A DNA stretch of 64,000 nt from Clostridiales bacterium (GTDB lineage: Bacteria > Bacillota > Clostridia > Lachnospirales > Lachnospiraceae). The DNA lies in assembly GCA_023663185.1 (NCBI GenBank), contig JAMPHY010000007.1, positions 1 through 64,000 on the forward strand, written 5' to 3'. Under the pieces are notes generated by a model. That model searched no databases, was not told where the DNA came from, and worked only from the letters and a program-made list of their open reading frames with translations. A program made the position numbers and the translations under genes. Below are positions 6,858 through 17,094 of this stretch, one piece after another. Numbering within the stretch: the first letter of the stretch is position 1; every line of letters begins with the position of its first letter.

Positions 6858-9584
6858 ATGAATACAAAATATTATATGATTATTATTAAAGGTGAGATAA
6901 AAACATCTGAAATAGTGTCATGCACATACAATAGAAATACCAAGAAATGGGATGTGGAGTTTAATAATGGGAAAACATACTCATACGGGTATTTAAATGT
7001 GGAAAAGCTGACCGATCCAGTAGTTTTAAATCCAAATATGTATCGTATTAGTAGAGATGGGCGGGACTTTTTTGATATTACAGCAATATACGTATTTAGA
7101 AGCACATATGATTCATATTGGCATATTTGTTTTAACAATGGAAGTGAAAGAGATTACTGTCAGAGTGAACTTAATATAGCAGAGTCCTGCCTTAGTCAAA
7201 ATCAGTCTGCAAATGTATTTGACTACCTAAAGCAGATTGCGGCATTAAGTGACATTAAAAATGAAGAGACAGGAGAAAAATTATTAACTAAAAGGTTTGA
7301 AAAGATATCTTTTGTAGGTAATGATGTGGCATTAGCAAAGTATTTAAACCCATCTTCACTACAAACTGGCAAAATTAGAGATGAATATATACCCATTTTT
7401 CCCTTTGGATGTAATAACAGCCAGTATAAAGCTGTAAAAAATGCAATGGAAAATCAAATTAGTGTTATTCAGGGACCACCTGGAACCGGTAAGACGCAAA
7501 CAATATTAAATATAATTGCCAATATATTAATGCAAGGGAAAACGGTACAGATAGTATCTAATAATAATTCGGCGACTGAAAATGTGTATGAGAAGTTAGC
7601 TTCTCCAAAATACAATTTGAGTTTTGTTGCTGCAACATTAGGGAGTTCTAAAAACAAGAAAATATTTGTTGAAAATCAGAATACAAATTATCCTGATTTT
7701 TTGTCTTGGAAGACATATGAAAATTCAAGTGATTTACAGAAGATAATAGCAGAGCAATCCATTCAGTTAAAAACGGTTTTTGATAAGCAGGAAAAACTGG
7801 CAGATTTAAAACAGGAACTTTCACAGTTGATTACAGAGCAAGAGTATTTCAACCGATATGTTAAAGAAGTAGAGACTGATACTGAAAGCATAAAGTTTAA
7901 GAAAAATTTATCATCAAAGGATTGGATGGTATTGTGGCAAGAGTGCCAATTGATTTCAGAAGAGAAGAAGACAATAGGATTTTTGTTTAAGATAAAAGCA
8001 TTTTTAAAATATGGAGTAACCGATTGGCATTTCTATAAGCAGGATATTTCAAAGATAATCACAACTTTTCAGTCAAAGTATTATAGTGCAAAGAAAGAGG
8101 AGTTATTAGCAGAAATTGCAGATAGTGAAAAGTTTTTGAATAGTGTTAATAAAAACTTGCTTGATGACTTGTGTAATCAGTCAATGGTCGCATTAAAAGA
8201 CAAATTGGCAAGAAAATATGGATGTAACAGCAGTCGAAAAATATTTAGTGAGGATAATTTGTGGAAGGAGCCATATGAAGTTTTAGCAGAGTATCCTGTT
8301 ATATTAAGTACAACGTTTTCATCAAGAAACAGTTTGAATTCGGATGTAATGTATGATTACCTTATTATGGATGAGGCATCACAGGTGGATATTGCAACTG
8401 GTGCGTTGGCGCTTTCCTGTGCAAGGAATGTTATTATTGTGGGGGATACCAAACAGCTTCCGAATGTTGTTACAGATGATATGAAATCCAAAGCCAAAGC
8501 TATATTTGATAGTTTTAATGTGAATGAAGGATATCAGTATACAAAGAGCTTTCTGCAATCTATTTTGGATGTGATGCCAAATGTAACACAAACATTATTG
8601 AAAGAACATTATAGATGCCATCCTAAAATAATAAATTTTTGTAATCAGAAATTTTATCGTGGAGAATTGATTATAATGACAACGGATAATGGGGAAGAAG
8701 ATGTCTTGTCTGTAATAAAAACGGTAGCGGGAAATCATGAACGTAATCATTATAGTCAGCGCCAAATAGATGTTATTAAAAATGAAATTATACCTAAATA
8801 TGTTTCAAATCCGGAAGAAACTGGAATTATAGCACCATATAAAAATCAGGTGAATGCATTGAGCAGGGAAATTATAGGTATTGATGCTGCCACCGTGCAT
8901 AAGTTTCAGGGTAAGGAAAAAGATAATATTATTATATCTACTGTAGATGATGAGATATCTGATTTTGCAGATGATCCTTATTTAATCAATGTTGCCGTAT
9001 CAAGGGCTAAGAAGAAATTGATACTGGTTGTAACAGGCAATGAGCAGACCAAGGAACGCAATATAACGGATTTGATAGATTACATTCAATATAATAATTT
9101 TGAGGTTGCCGATAGTAAGATTTATTCGGTTTTTGATTATCTTTACAAGCAATATACTGAAGAAAGAATGGTATATTTGCAGAAACATAAAAAAGTGTCG
9201 GAATATGATTCGGAAAATTTAATGTTTTCATTAATAGACGATATTATTGCTGATAATAAGTATTCATGCTTGGATGTTGTTTGTCATTTCCCGCTGAATA
9301 TGCTGATTAAAAATTTGGAATTATTAAGTGAACAGGAACGCCAGTACGCACTGAATCCGGCTACACATCTGGATTTTCTGATATATAACAGAATCAGTAA
9401 AAAGCCGGTGATGGCAATTGAAGTTGATGGATATAAATATCATAAAGAGAATACAGAGCAGGCTTCGCGAGATTTGTTAAAAAATCATATAATGGAGTTG
9501 TATGAAATCCCATTACTGAGATTTAAGACAAATGGCAGCGGTGAAAAGGAAAAAATTACCGAGGTGTTAGATAAATTGGTATGA
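6858..9584 (+). CDS. SF1 (UPF1-like) helicase with C-terminal DUF2726-type nuclease
   Basis: This encodes a 908-residue protein. The first ~110 residues are beta-rich and unassigned. The helicase has Walker A GPPGTGKT (206-213), Walker B MDEASQVD (D505-E506), GDTKQLP (motif III), LLKEHYRCHP (motif IV), TVHKFQGKEKD (motif V) and VAVSRAKKKLILV (motif VI). A coiled-coil-like insertion separates motifs I and II. The C-terminal ~75 residues carry LDF (D839) and IEVDGYKYH (E855, D857), the PD-(D/E)XK signature of DUF2726. It probably unwinds and cuts DNA. It lies downstream of the primase-helicase, a pairing that suggests a joint defence role (inference). A hairpin at 9618-9651 closes the unit. Confidence 0.85.
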   Translation: MNTKYYMIIIKGEIKTSEIVSCTYNRNTKKWDVEFNNGKTYSYGYLNVEKLTDPVVLNPNMYRISRDGRDFFDITAIYVFRSTYDSYWHICFNNGSERDYCQSELNIAESCLSQNQSANVFDYLKQIAALSDIKNEETGEKLLTKRFEKISFVGNDVALAKYLNPSSLQTGKIRDEYIPIFPFGCNNSQYKAVKNAMENQISVIQGPPGTGKTQTILNIIANILMQGKTVQIVSNNNSATENVYEKLASPKYNLSFVAATLGSSKNKKIFVENQNTNYPDFLSWKTYENSSDLQKIIAEQSIQLKTVFDKQEKLADLKQELSQLITEQEYFNRYVKEVETDTESIKFKKNLSSKDWMVLWQECQLISEEKKTIGFLFKIKAFLKYGVTDWHFYKQDISKIITTFQSKYYSAKKEELLAEIADSEKFLNSVNKNLLDDLCNQSMVALKDKLARKYGCNSSRKIFSEDNLWKEPYEVLAEYPVILSTTFSSRNSLNSDVMYDYLIMDEASQVDIATGALALSCARNVIIVGDTKQLPNVVTDDMKSKAKAIFDSFNVNEGYQYTKSFLQSILDVMPNVTQTLLKEHYRCHPKIINFCNQKFYRGELIIMTTDNGEEDVLSVIKTVAGNHERNHYSQRQIDVIKNEIIPKYVSNPEETGIIAPYKNQVNALSREIIGIDAATVHKFQGKEKDNIIISTVDDEISDFADDPYLINVAVSRAKKKLILVVTGNEQTKERNITDLIDYIQYNNFEVADSKIYSVFDYLYKQYTEERMVYLQKHKKVSEYDSENLMFSLIDDIIADNKYSCLDVVCHFPLNMLIKNLELLSEQERQYALNPATHLDFLIYNRISKKPVMAIEVDGYKYHKENTEQASRDLLKNHIMELYEIPLLRFKTNGSGEKEKITEVLDKLV

Positions 9585-9617
9585 TAAAGAAACCAAATTT
9601 TAATACAACCTATTTTC

Positions 9618-9651
9618 AACTGGCAGATAGTCGATAGATTATCTGCCAGTT
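9618..9651 (+). terminator. Terminator-like hairpin
   Basis: AACTGGCAGATA pairs perfectly with TATCTGCCAGTT (12 bp) across a 10-base loop, 33 bp after the helicase-nuclease stop. The following sequence, GCTATATTC, is only weakly T-rich. It marks the right edge of the AT-rich island. Confidence 0.6.
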
Positions 9652-9676
9652 GCTATATTCTACGTGGAAAAATTGA

Positions 9677-9705
9677 TTGAGAAGAATGTTTCACTATAGT
9701 ATAAT
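9677..9705 (+). promoter_or_regulatory. Sigma-A type promoter of the MoxR operon
   Basis: TTGAGA (9677-9682), a 17-base spacer and TATAAT (9700-9705) lie 86 bp before the MoxR ATG. Confidence 0.65.
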
Positions 9706-9791
9706 GTATCTGTGGAAAATTAGTCAAATTTACACTGTGTATGTAATGTTGACCTGAACATTAAAAAAGGTTTCACAATTGGAGGAAAACA

Positions 9792-10736
9792 ATGCAAACT
9801 AACACCACACTACCAAGAAATATACTAGCAAAAATTGAAGAAAACGTATCAAAAGTAATTGTCGGTAAAAGTGAAGTGACAAGGCTGCTGCTTGCCGCTG
9901 TCGCAGCAGGCGGACATGTGCTTTTAGAGGACGTTCCGGGAACGGGCAAGACGGTACTTGCAAAGGCGCTTGCTAAATCGATGGGCGCTAAGTTCGACAG
10001 GGTGCAGTTTACGCCGGATTTGCTTCCAAGCGATGTAACAGGGCTGTCATTTTTTAATCAGGAGAAAGCAGCGTTTACATTCAAGGAAGGTCCCGTGTTT
10101 ACCAACATTCTGCTGGCGGACGAGATAAATAGAGCCACGCCCAGAACGCAGTCGAGTTTACTTGAATGTATGGCGGAAGGACAGGTGACCGTGGACGGAG
10201 AGACTCGGATTTTAGACGCGCCGTTTTTCGTTATTGCCACGCAGAATCCTGTGGAGACGATAGGCTGTTTTCCGCTGCCCGAAGCGCAGCTTGACCGCTT
10301 TATTATGAAAATCCGCATGGGCGCTCTTACAGGGAGTGAAGAACGTCAGATGATTGACCGTTTTATAAATGCAGAGCCGCTTGCCGAGATTGAAGCGGTA
10401 TGCAGCGCAGATGATATCAGGGAGTTACAGAAGGCATGTCGTCAGGTATATGTGCATGCCGATTTACGCGACTATATGGTTGCCTTAGTGCAGGAGACCA
10501 GAAAAAGCAGCGTAGGCGTGAGTCCGAGAGGGACGCTTGCATTACTGCGTGCATCGCAGGGCTATGCGCTTGTACATGAGCGGGAATTTGTAGTGCCGGA
10601 AGATATTAAGGAGATTGCGCATTGCGTACTGTGTCATAGGCTTATCGGGGAATATGACGAGCATCAAAAAGCAGCCGTTGTCACAAAACTTTTAAACAGT
10701 ATTGAACTGCCGACAGAGGATTGGTCAAAAAGATGA
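9792..10736 (+). CDS. MoxR-family AAA+ ATPase
   Basis: This encodes a 314-residue AAA+ ATPase of the MoxR group, thought to act as a chaperone for metal-centre or complex assembly together with DUF58 and membrane partners. Walker A is GTGKT (50-54), Walker B LLADEINRA has D110-E111, and sensor 1 is IATQNPVE. The characteristic GCFPLPEAQLDRF segment follows. The ATG has GGAGGA at 9781-9786. Its stop overlaps the start of the DUF58 gene by four bases (ATGA), showing translational coupling. The client of this complex is unknown. Confidence 0.94.
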   Translation: MQTNTTLPRNILAKIEENVSKVIVGKSEVTRLLLAAVAAGGHVLLEDVPGTGKTVLAKALAKSMGAKFDRVQFTPDLLPSDVTGLSFFNQEKAAFTFKEGPVFTNILLADEINRATPRTQSSLLECMAEGQVTVDGETRILDAPFFVIATQNPVETIGCFPLPEAQLDRFIMKIRMGALTGSEERQMIDRFINAEPLAEIEAVCSADDIRELQKACRQVYVHADLRDYMVALVQETRKSSVGVSPRGTLALLRASQGYALVHEREFVVPEDIKEIAHCVLCHRLIGEYDEHQKAAVVTKLLNSIELPTEDWSKR

Positions 10737-11872
10737 TACTATTTCTATTGCTTGGGATTTTAATAGTGAGTGCATTGTGGGAAGGCTATTATAGACATCA
10801 GTGGTCAAAAGATGTTTTGGTGGACTTGTGGTTTGAGTCTGCCTATGTTTACGCGGGGCAGGAGACAAAACTTTATGAAGTTATTGAGAACAGAAAGCGT
10901 ATTCCGGTTCCCGTACTTGAAGTGATATTCCACACCAAAAAAGAGTTGAATTTTGCCAATACCGACAACACCAATGTCAGCGACTATATTTATAAAAGGG
11001 ATATTTTTGCAATTTTGGGCAGGCAGAAGATTACTAGGGAAATTCCTGTGAAATGTACAAAGCGCGGACGATATACGGTAAACGATGCGGAAATCGCGAC
11101 ATGCACCATGCTTTATAAAAAGTGTTATAGCGAAAGTGTAGAAATTCCTGCGGAAATATATGTATATCCTAAAATGACAGACGTGTCGGAAATAGTGACA
11201 GTATGCGAACAGCTTTTAGGGACGCTGCAATGTGCGAAGCGGCTTTATGAGGATCCGTTTGCTTTTCGCACAATAAGAAGTTATACGGCTGATGATCCGA
11301 TGAAGACTATCAACTGGAAGGCAAGCGCCAAGACGGGAGCGTTAATGGTTAATACTTATGATTCCGTGCAGTCTCAGAAAGCAATGATTTTTCTCGATGT
11401 GGAGGATTCGGGCATACTAAAGCGTGAAGAACTGGTAGAGGAAAGCATAGCTATGGCGGCGACTCTGGTCAGGAAACTTTTAAGGCAGAACATTGAAGTC
11501 GGATTTTCTTATAATGGCGATGGAAAGATAATGATGCCTACAAACAGTAAAAGTGCGCTGACGGGGCTAGAACGTATGCTTGCGGAATATAATCCTGAAA
11601 CCGGGAATAAAGATTTCGGACAGTTGGTAAGGGAGCTTTTTGAAAACACATTTTCACAAAAACCACTTTCACAAGATACGCTTCTCATTTTCATTTCCAA
11701 AAATCTAAACAATCAGCTTATGGAGTGTATTAAGGACTGTGCTGGCGAGTATCAGGCTTTAGTGGTAGCGCCTGTCTACAGAGGTGAAAAGACTGTGCAA
11801 AGCGATAAAATAAATGCTATAAAAAGCAGGGACAATATAAAAGTCGTAGTCAAGGAGGTGGAGAGAGGGTGA
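10733..11872 (+). CDS. DUF58 domain protein
   Basis: This encodes a 379-residue protein with one N-terminal membrane anchor (ILFLLLGILIVSAL). A beta-rich middle part is followed by the DUF58 hallmark DPMKTINWKASAKTG at about residues 183-197 and a vWA-like C-terminal region. I chose the ATG at 10733, which overlaps the MoxR stop as ATGA; the TTG at 10721 is less likely. Proteins of this family pair with MoxR ATPases on the membrane. The gene ends inside the next start (GTGA), so all three genes are coupled. Confidence 0.9.
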   Translation: MILFLLLGILIVSALWEGYYRHQWSKDVLVDLWFESAYVYAGQETKLYEVIENRKRIPVPVLEVIFHTKKELNFANTDNTNVSDYIYKRDIFAILGRQKITREIPVKCTKRGRYTVNDAEIATCTMLYKKCYSESVEIPAEIYVYPKMTDVSEIVTVCEQLLGTLQCAKRLYEDPFAFRTIRSYTADDPMKTINWKASAKTGALMVNTYDSVQSQKAMIFLDVEDSGILKREELVEESIAMAATLVRKLLRQNIEVGFSYNGDGKIMMPTNSKSALTGLERMLAEYNPETGNKDFGQLVRELFENTFSQKPLSQDTLLIFISKNLNNQLMECIKDCAGEYQALVVAPVYRGEKTVQSDKINAIKSRDNIKVVVKEVERG

Positions 11873-13086
11873 CTCTGAACCGAGGCTTAAAAATAATGGG
11901 ATATGCTCATGCTACACTTTTCTTCGCGCTAATGATTCCAATTGCATGTACAGTGGCGAAATTTTCAGATCCGGCAGGCGCAGGTGTGTTATATCTTAAA
12001 TGTCTGTTGATTTTAGTTCCGGTTATAGTCACCGAGCGGGCTGTAAAATATGCGAAAAATCTTGCCATCTACATTGCTGTGTGTATCGCGCTGTTGGCGG
12101 GCATATGGGGCGCTTCCGCGTTATTTAACGAATCGGGCGCTTATGCTGTCTGCTACTGCCTCGGAATGTCTGTCGAAACAGTGGTCATTGCGTTAAAAAG
12201 AATGTCTGGCAGATTAAAGGAATCTATACGAAGAAAGGAAAGTGATCCGTTGGCGGCAAAGGAAGTAGAATTTCTGGATACGCCGACTCTGTCGCTTATG
12301 TGGTATTTTGTTGTAGTTTATGTGCTGGGATTGTTTTGCAAGTCTAAGGCATTATGCGACATGGCGTTTTACAGTGCGATTGTTTATTTTTTTCTTGCCT
12401 TGGTTTTCACATATTTTTGTAAGACGCGTTCATATCTGGAAATTAATAAACGGATAAAGGGCATTCCGACAAGACGCTTGTTTGGCGTGGGTTTTGTAAT
12501 GCTTTTATTTTTCTCGCTGATGATTATAATAGGTATCTTGCCGTCTGTTTTTCTAGCAAAGCACAGGCAGTATATAAATATTGAAAATCCGTTTGAAGGA
12601 ATAGAATTGGAACCGGAGGAATATCCGCAGCAGATGGAACCTCGCAAAGCGTCGCCGGAAGAGAAAATGATAATGGAAATGCTATATGATGAACCGCTGC
12701 CCGAACCGTCGAAGTTTCTTAATGCGTTGTTCTGGGTGGTTGCCGGAATCTGTGTTTTGGTTCTTGTATATGGAATTATTCGGCTAATCAGGCAGGCGTT
12801 TAAAGATTTCAGGGACATTCAGGACGAGAATGGAGATATCATAGAGGAGCTGGAAATTGAAGAAAAAATTGACAGGGAAGGAATGCGAAAGAAGGGCTTT
12901 CACCGCATAGACAGTGAGACGGAAAGGATAAAACGTAGATACCGTAAAACAATACGGAAGCACAGAAAAGACAGACCTGCTCCACATGAATCGCCCGCTG
13001 AGATTGAGGAGTGCGCCGGATTAAAAGATGATGAAGAGATGCATGAGCTGCATAAAGACTACGAGAAGGTGCGATATGGGGAATAA
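11869..13086 (+). CDS. Polytopic membrane protein of the MoxR-DUF58 operon
   Basis: This encodes a 405-residue protein with about seven hydrophobic segments (near residues 8-30, 33-55, 63-85, 140-158, 160-183, 202-228 and 284-306) and a highly charged cytoplasmic tail. In related operons the third gene often encodes a membrane transglutaminase or DUF4129 protein. I see no Cys-His-Asp triad here, so no activity is assigned. The GTG start overlaps the DUF58 stop. It is the last gene of the operon. Confidence 0.75.
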   Translation: MTLNRGLKIMGYAHATLFFALMIPIACTVAKFSDPAGAGVLYLKCLLILVPVIVTERAVKYAKNLAIYIAVCIALLAGIWGASALFNESGAYAVCYCLGMSVETVVIALKRMSGRLKESIRRKESDPLAAKEVEFLDTPTLSLMWYFVVVYVLGLFCKSKALCDMAFYSAIVYFFLALVFTYFCKTRSYLEINKRIKGIPTRRLFGVGFVMLLFFSLMIIIGILPSVFLAKHRQYINIENPFEGIELEPEEYPQQMEPRKASPEEKMIMEMLYDEPLPEPSKFLNALFWVVAGICVLVLVYGIIRLIRQAFKDFRDIQDENGDIIEELEIEEKIDREGMRKKGFHRIDSETERIKRRYRKTIRKHRKDRPAPHESPAEIEECAGLKDDEEMHELHKDYEKVRYGE

Positions 13087-13185
13087 GACAATCGCTGTAA
13101 GGTTCATAGTCGGATATGGAATGGGTTCATACCTTTATAGACTGTGAATAGCAGCCTGTATGAGAAATAAAGGAGTTGCCGTATA

Positions 13186-13214
13186 TTGACACTGTAATTT
13201 GTGTCTTATATAAT
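13186..13214 (+). promoter_or_regulatory. Consensus sigma-A promoter of the hybrid kinase
   Basis: TTGACA (13186-13191) and TATAAT (13209-13214) are both perfect and 17 bases apart, 52 bp before the hybrid kinase start. Confidence 0.75.
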
Positions 13215-13266
13215 ACAGATGAATATTTTGCGTATCGGATTATGACTGGCGGGGTGAATACATAAT

Positions 13267-16266
13267 ATGAAAAAATATTATAAGGTAATTGTTGCAATTA
13301 CGGTATTGACGATTTTTAGCGTATTTGTTGTTCTTTTTCAATTCCAGCCGGAAGGTGGCACATTGAATGAATATGCAATATATGATATGAATGATAATTG
13401 GCAATGTGTTTCGTCAAATTCAGTTATATCCCTTCCCTATGAAGGAACAAGCGATCCGGATGAGATGATAGTATTTCAGAATACAGTTCCACAGGAATAT
13501 GCCGGAATGACACTGTCTTTTTATTCAACAGAATCTACGGTGCGTGTAAGTTTGAACGGCAATATTATTTATCAGTATGGCGTTGATAATCAGCGAAAGT
13601 TTGGTAAGTCGCCAGGGAGCAGGATGAATTTTGTGGATTTGCCGGAACGTATAGGCGATGGATATCTTAGAATTGAATTTACTTCTTCTTATAAAAATGC
13701 GGCGGCGGCACTTAGCAAGGTGAGCGTATCTGAGAGAGATGTTGCAATCATACAGTTGATAAAAAGTAATCTGATGAACCTAATCTGCTGTATTGTCATA
13801 CTTATCAGTGCGGTTATATTTGTGATTTTAGGAATTGTATGTGTGCGTACCGGACAGAAAACGGATGGCGTATTTTGGCTGGCCGCACTTGGCATAGATG
13901 TCGGATTATACTATTTGATTAAAACGGAGATGCTGATTATTTTCGATGAAACCAGAGCGGTTTATTCTATTGGGCAATATCTTTTTATTATGTTGCTTCC
14001 GATATTTTTGCTGTTATATTTGGAAAAAGAATTTGCAAAAGAATATCATAAAATCTTTTGGACATTATTTATGGCAGTAAATCTAAATGTATTTGTGCAG
14101 ATTGCCCTCCAAGTATGTAATATATGTGATTTTGCGGATATGGCAGAAGTTACCGCGTCACTATTTAGGTTTGTTCTGGCGGTCGGCATAATTTTACATG
14201 TGAAAGAAGGAATAAAATATAAAAAGAAGGCAAGCTGGTTTATGGCGGCTGTCGGCGTCATATTGCTGTTTGGAGAACTGCTTAGCATAACTAACCTGGA
14301 TTTAAACAGTATACATGAAATCATAGATTACCGCCAATATGCAATGACTATTTTTTTGTTTATACTTGTGTGCTGCCATGTTATCCAGGTTACGCATAAT
14401 TATAAAGAGGAAGCGGAGAAAAATACCCGTTTGGCGCTTGCCGCGAGTGAAGCCAAAGGCAAATTCCTTGCTAACATGTCGCATGAAATCCGTACTCCGA
14501 TTAACGCGGTTCTGGGCATGGACGAAATGATACTGCGGGAAACAAAAGAGTCCAAGATTCGTGAATATGCAATGGATATTTTTACAGCCGGACAATCGCT
14601 TTTGTCCATTATTAATGATATTTTAGACATTTCTAAAATAGAGTCCGGCAAGATGGAAATTATACCGGTCAATTATGACGTGAGCAGTATGGTTCACGAT
14701 TTATCCAACATGATAGGATTGCGTGCAAAAAAGAAAGATTTGCAGTTTCATATAGAAGTTGAACCTGAGATTCCCTGTATCTTATATGGAGATGATGTGA
14801 GGATACGGCAGGTGCTTACCAATATTTTGACAAATGCGGTGAAATATACAAAAGAAGGGGATATCTGGTTTAGAATCCGTATGGAAAAGAAGGAAGCGCA
14901 GAAAGTAACGCTTTATTTTGAAATAGAGGATACAGGAATTGGCATCAAAGAAGAGGATTTGCCGAAATTGTATACGGAATTTGAGAGAATTGAAGAGAGC
15001 AGAAACCGGAATATAGAGGGAACGGGATTAGGCATGAGCATAACGCTCCAGATGTTAAAGATGATGGGAAGCAGTCTTCAGGCAGAAAGCGTATATGGAA
15101 AAGGCTCAAAGTTCTCATTTTATCTTGAACAGAGTATTATAGACGATAAGCCGATTGGCAATTTTGAGAAAAATGTGCAGCAGTTGGCGGCAGAATACAC
15201 ATATGCGGCAGGTTTTATAGCGCCTGATGCGGAAGTTTTGGTGGTGGATGACAATGCGGTAAACCGCAAAGTATTTGAAAATTTATTAAGTCAGACACAG
15301 GTGAAAATAACAGAAGCGGAAAGCGGCGCAAAATGTCTTGGGTTGACAAAGCAGAAGAAATTTGACATTATATTTTTGGATCATATGATGCCTGAGATGG
15401 ACGGTATAGAAACTCTGCAAAGAATTAAGAATGACCCTGAAAACTTATGCAGCAATATACCTGTTATAGCGCTGACGGCAAATGCGATTTCAGGAGCCAA
15501 AGAAAAATATTTGGAAGCAGGGTTCAGCGATTATTTGTCTAAACCAATTGTTTCATCGAAACTGGAAAGAATGCTCTGTAATTATCTGCCTGATGAATTG
15601 CTAAAAGAAGCCGATAAAAGTGTGCAGGCAGAAGAAGTGGAAGCAGAGAAACCTGATTTAGAGCAGTTCCCGATGGTAGAGGGGCTTGATTGGAATTATG
15701 CGTGGCTGCATTTATCAGAAATGAAACTGCTGCAGACCACAGTGGAAGATTTTTATAAGCAGATTCCGTCGGCGGCAAAAAAACTTGATACATATTATCA
15801 GGATATTTGTGAAAATGGCGTTTTTGAAAATTATCGCATACAAGTGCATGCGATGAAAAGCCTTTCCGCAACAGTAGGTATTCTGACGCTTGCAGGAATG
15901 GCGAAGATTCTGGAAGATGCTGCAAAAGATGAAAAATTGGATGTTATCCGGAATATGCATGCGGTATTTATGCCGGAATGGAATAGTTACAGTGATAAAC
16001 TAGTTGGCGTTTTTGGAATAGAGAAAGCAGAAGAAAAGGCAGAAGCGGAAGATACATCTATTATCTGCGCATTATTGGAAATGCTTAGTATTGCTATGCA
16101 GGAAATGGATTTTGACGAGGCGGATGAAAAAATGAAAGCCATATATACATATCGTTATAAAGATGAGGTGCAGAAAAATATTGAGCTTTTAAATGAAGCC
16201 GTAGAAAATCTGGATGTGGAACAAACTAAAGAATATGCCCAAGCGATAATAAACCAGCTTTCGTAA
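13267..16266 (+). CDS. 7TM hybrid sensor histidine kinase with REC and Hpt domains
   Basis: This encodes a 999-residue multi-step phosphorelay sensor. An N-terminal membrane helix is followed by a ~130-residue extracellular beta-rich domain. Seven transmembrane segments (about 155-380) follow, as in 7TMR-DISM receptors. Next come HisKA (MSHEIRTP, H406), an HATPase (LTNILTNAVKYT, DTGIGI, GTGLGM), a receiver (VVDDNAVN, D705) and an Hpt domain (VHAMKS, H861). The phosphate path is probably H406-D705-H861, ending on the regulator encoded 74 bp downstream. GGGGTGA precedes the ATG. The ligand is unknown; the receptor class often binds carbohydrate-like ligands. Confidence 0.93.
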   Translation: MKKYYKVIVAITVLTIFSVFVVLFQFQPEGGTLNEYAIYDMNDNWQCVSSNSVISLPYEGTSDPDEMIVFQNTVPQEYAGMTLSFYSTESTVRVSLNGNIIYQYGVDNQRKFGKSPGSRMNFVDLPERIGDGYLRIEFTSSYKNAAAALSKVSVSERDVAIIQLIKSNLMNLICCIVILISAVIFVILGIVCVRTGQKTDGVFWLAALGIDVGLYYLIKTEMLIIFDETRAVYSIGQYLFIMLLPIFLLLYLEKEFAKEYHKIFWTLFMAVNLNVFVQIALQVCNICDFADMAEVTASLFRFVLAVGIILHVKEGIKYKKKASWFMAAVGVILLFGELLSITNLDLNSIHEIIDYRQYAMTIFLFILVCCHVIQVTHNYKEEAEKNTRLALAASEAKGKFLANMSHEIRTPINAVLGMDEMILRETKESKIREYAMDIFTAGQSLLSIINDILDISKIESGKMEIIPVNYDVSSMVHDLSNMIGLRAKKKDLQFHIEVEPEIPCILYGDDVRIRQVLTNILTNAVKYTKEGDIWFRIRMEKKEAQKVTLYFEIEDTGIGIKEEDLPKLYTEFERIEESRNRNIEGTGLGMSITLQMLKMMGSSLQAESVYGKGSKFSFYLEQSIIDDKPIGNFEKNVQQLAAEYTYAAGFIAPDAEVLVVDDNAVNRKVFENLLSQTQVKITEAESGAKCLGLTKQKKFDIIFLDHMMPEMDGIETLQRIKNDPENLCSNIPVIALTANAISGAKEKYLEAGFSDYLSKPIVSSKLERMLCNYLPDELLKEADKSVQAEEVEAEKPDLEQFPMVEGLDWNYAWLHLSEMKLLQTTVEDFYKQIPSAAKKLDTYYQDICENGVFENYRIQVHAMKSLSATVGILTLAGMAKILEDAAKDEKLDVIRNMHAVFMPEWNSYSDKLVGVFGIEKAEEKAEAEDTSIICALLEMLSIAMQEMDFDEADEKMKAIYTYRYKDEVQKNIELLNEAVENLDVEQTKEYAQAIINQLS

Positions 16267-16340
16267 CTGTTTAGTACGGTAAATGAGCATAAACTTGCCA
16301 AATAGCTTAATCAATTTTCTAGGCAAAAGGAGAATGGACA

Positions 16341-17090
16341 ATGAAGAATATACTGTTAATCGGAAAGTTAAATGATATTGTGAAAGACATAAACGAATAT
16401 TTGTCGGGGCATTTTCATATACAGCTATGCTCTGAAAATATAAATGTCGTAGAAGGAATGCTGAAAATGGTGAAGCCGGATTTAGTCTTAATAAGTCTGG
16501 TGGGGGCTTATGATATAGATTCTTCTATATTTTATACGCTGAGTACAGAGTATGCGGATACTCCTGTTATAACTATTGGTACAAAAGATGAATGTTCGTT
16601 TTTTACGAAATTTTATGAAGAAGCACAGTTTGAAAATTTAATTCGCCCACTTGAAAATCAGGATATATATCAGGCAGTCTGCCACCGAATAAAACCCGAT
16701 GAAGATGCCGTGAATGAAGAATCAGAGAGCAGGAAACACATTCTCGTGGTAGACGATAACGGAAGCACTCTGCGTACGGTGAAATCCATGTTAAAGGAAA
16801 AATTCGAGGTGTCCATTGCGATTTCCGGAGCGCAGGCGATGACGTCCATAGGGAAAAGAAAACCGGATTTAATTTTATTAGATTATGAGATGCCGATATG
16901 TGACGGGCGCATGACTCTTGAAATGATTCGCGCGGACGAGGAGATATGTGACATTCCTGTCATTTTTCTAACAGGAGTTAATAGTAAGGAGCATATAAAC
17001 GCTGTATTAGCGCTAAAACCGGCGGGGTATTACCTGAAACCACCGGTAAAAGAAGTCTTGATTCAAAAGATTGAAGAGGTGTTAGGGTGA
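16341..17090 (+). CDS. Double-receiver response regulator without output domain
   Basis: This encodes a 249-residue protein made of two receiver folds. The N-terminal one lacks the phospho-acceptor Asp at the expected strand end (LVLISLVGAYD), so it is probably a pseudo-receiver. The C-terminal one has VVDDN, LLDYEMP (D181), a Thr in FLTG and a KPP lysine, so it should be phosphorylated. No DNA-binding domain follows, so it may act by protein contact or as a phosphate sink. It probably receives phosphate from the Hpt domain of the hybrid kinase upstream. AAGGAGA precedes the ATG. Confidence 0.85.
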   Translation: MKNILLIGKLNDIVKDINEYLSGHFHIQLCSENINVVEGMLKMVKPDLVLISLVGAYDIDSSIFYTLSTEYADTPVITIGTKDECSFFTKFYEEAQFENLIRPLENQDIYQAVCHRIKPDEDAVNEESESRKHILVVDDNGSTLRTVKSMLKEKFEVSIAISGAQAMTSIGKRKPDLILLDYEMPICDGRMTLEMIRADEEICDIPVIFLTGVNSKEHINAVLALKPAGYYLKPPVKEVLIQKIEEVLG

Positions 17091-17094
17091 AAAG

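Noticed and set aside
6391-6867. Minus-strand 158-codon frame
   Set aside because: It overlaps the end of the primase-helicase gene and the following gap, with no ribosome site or recognisable domain.
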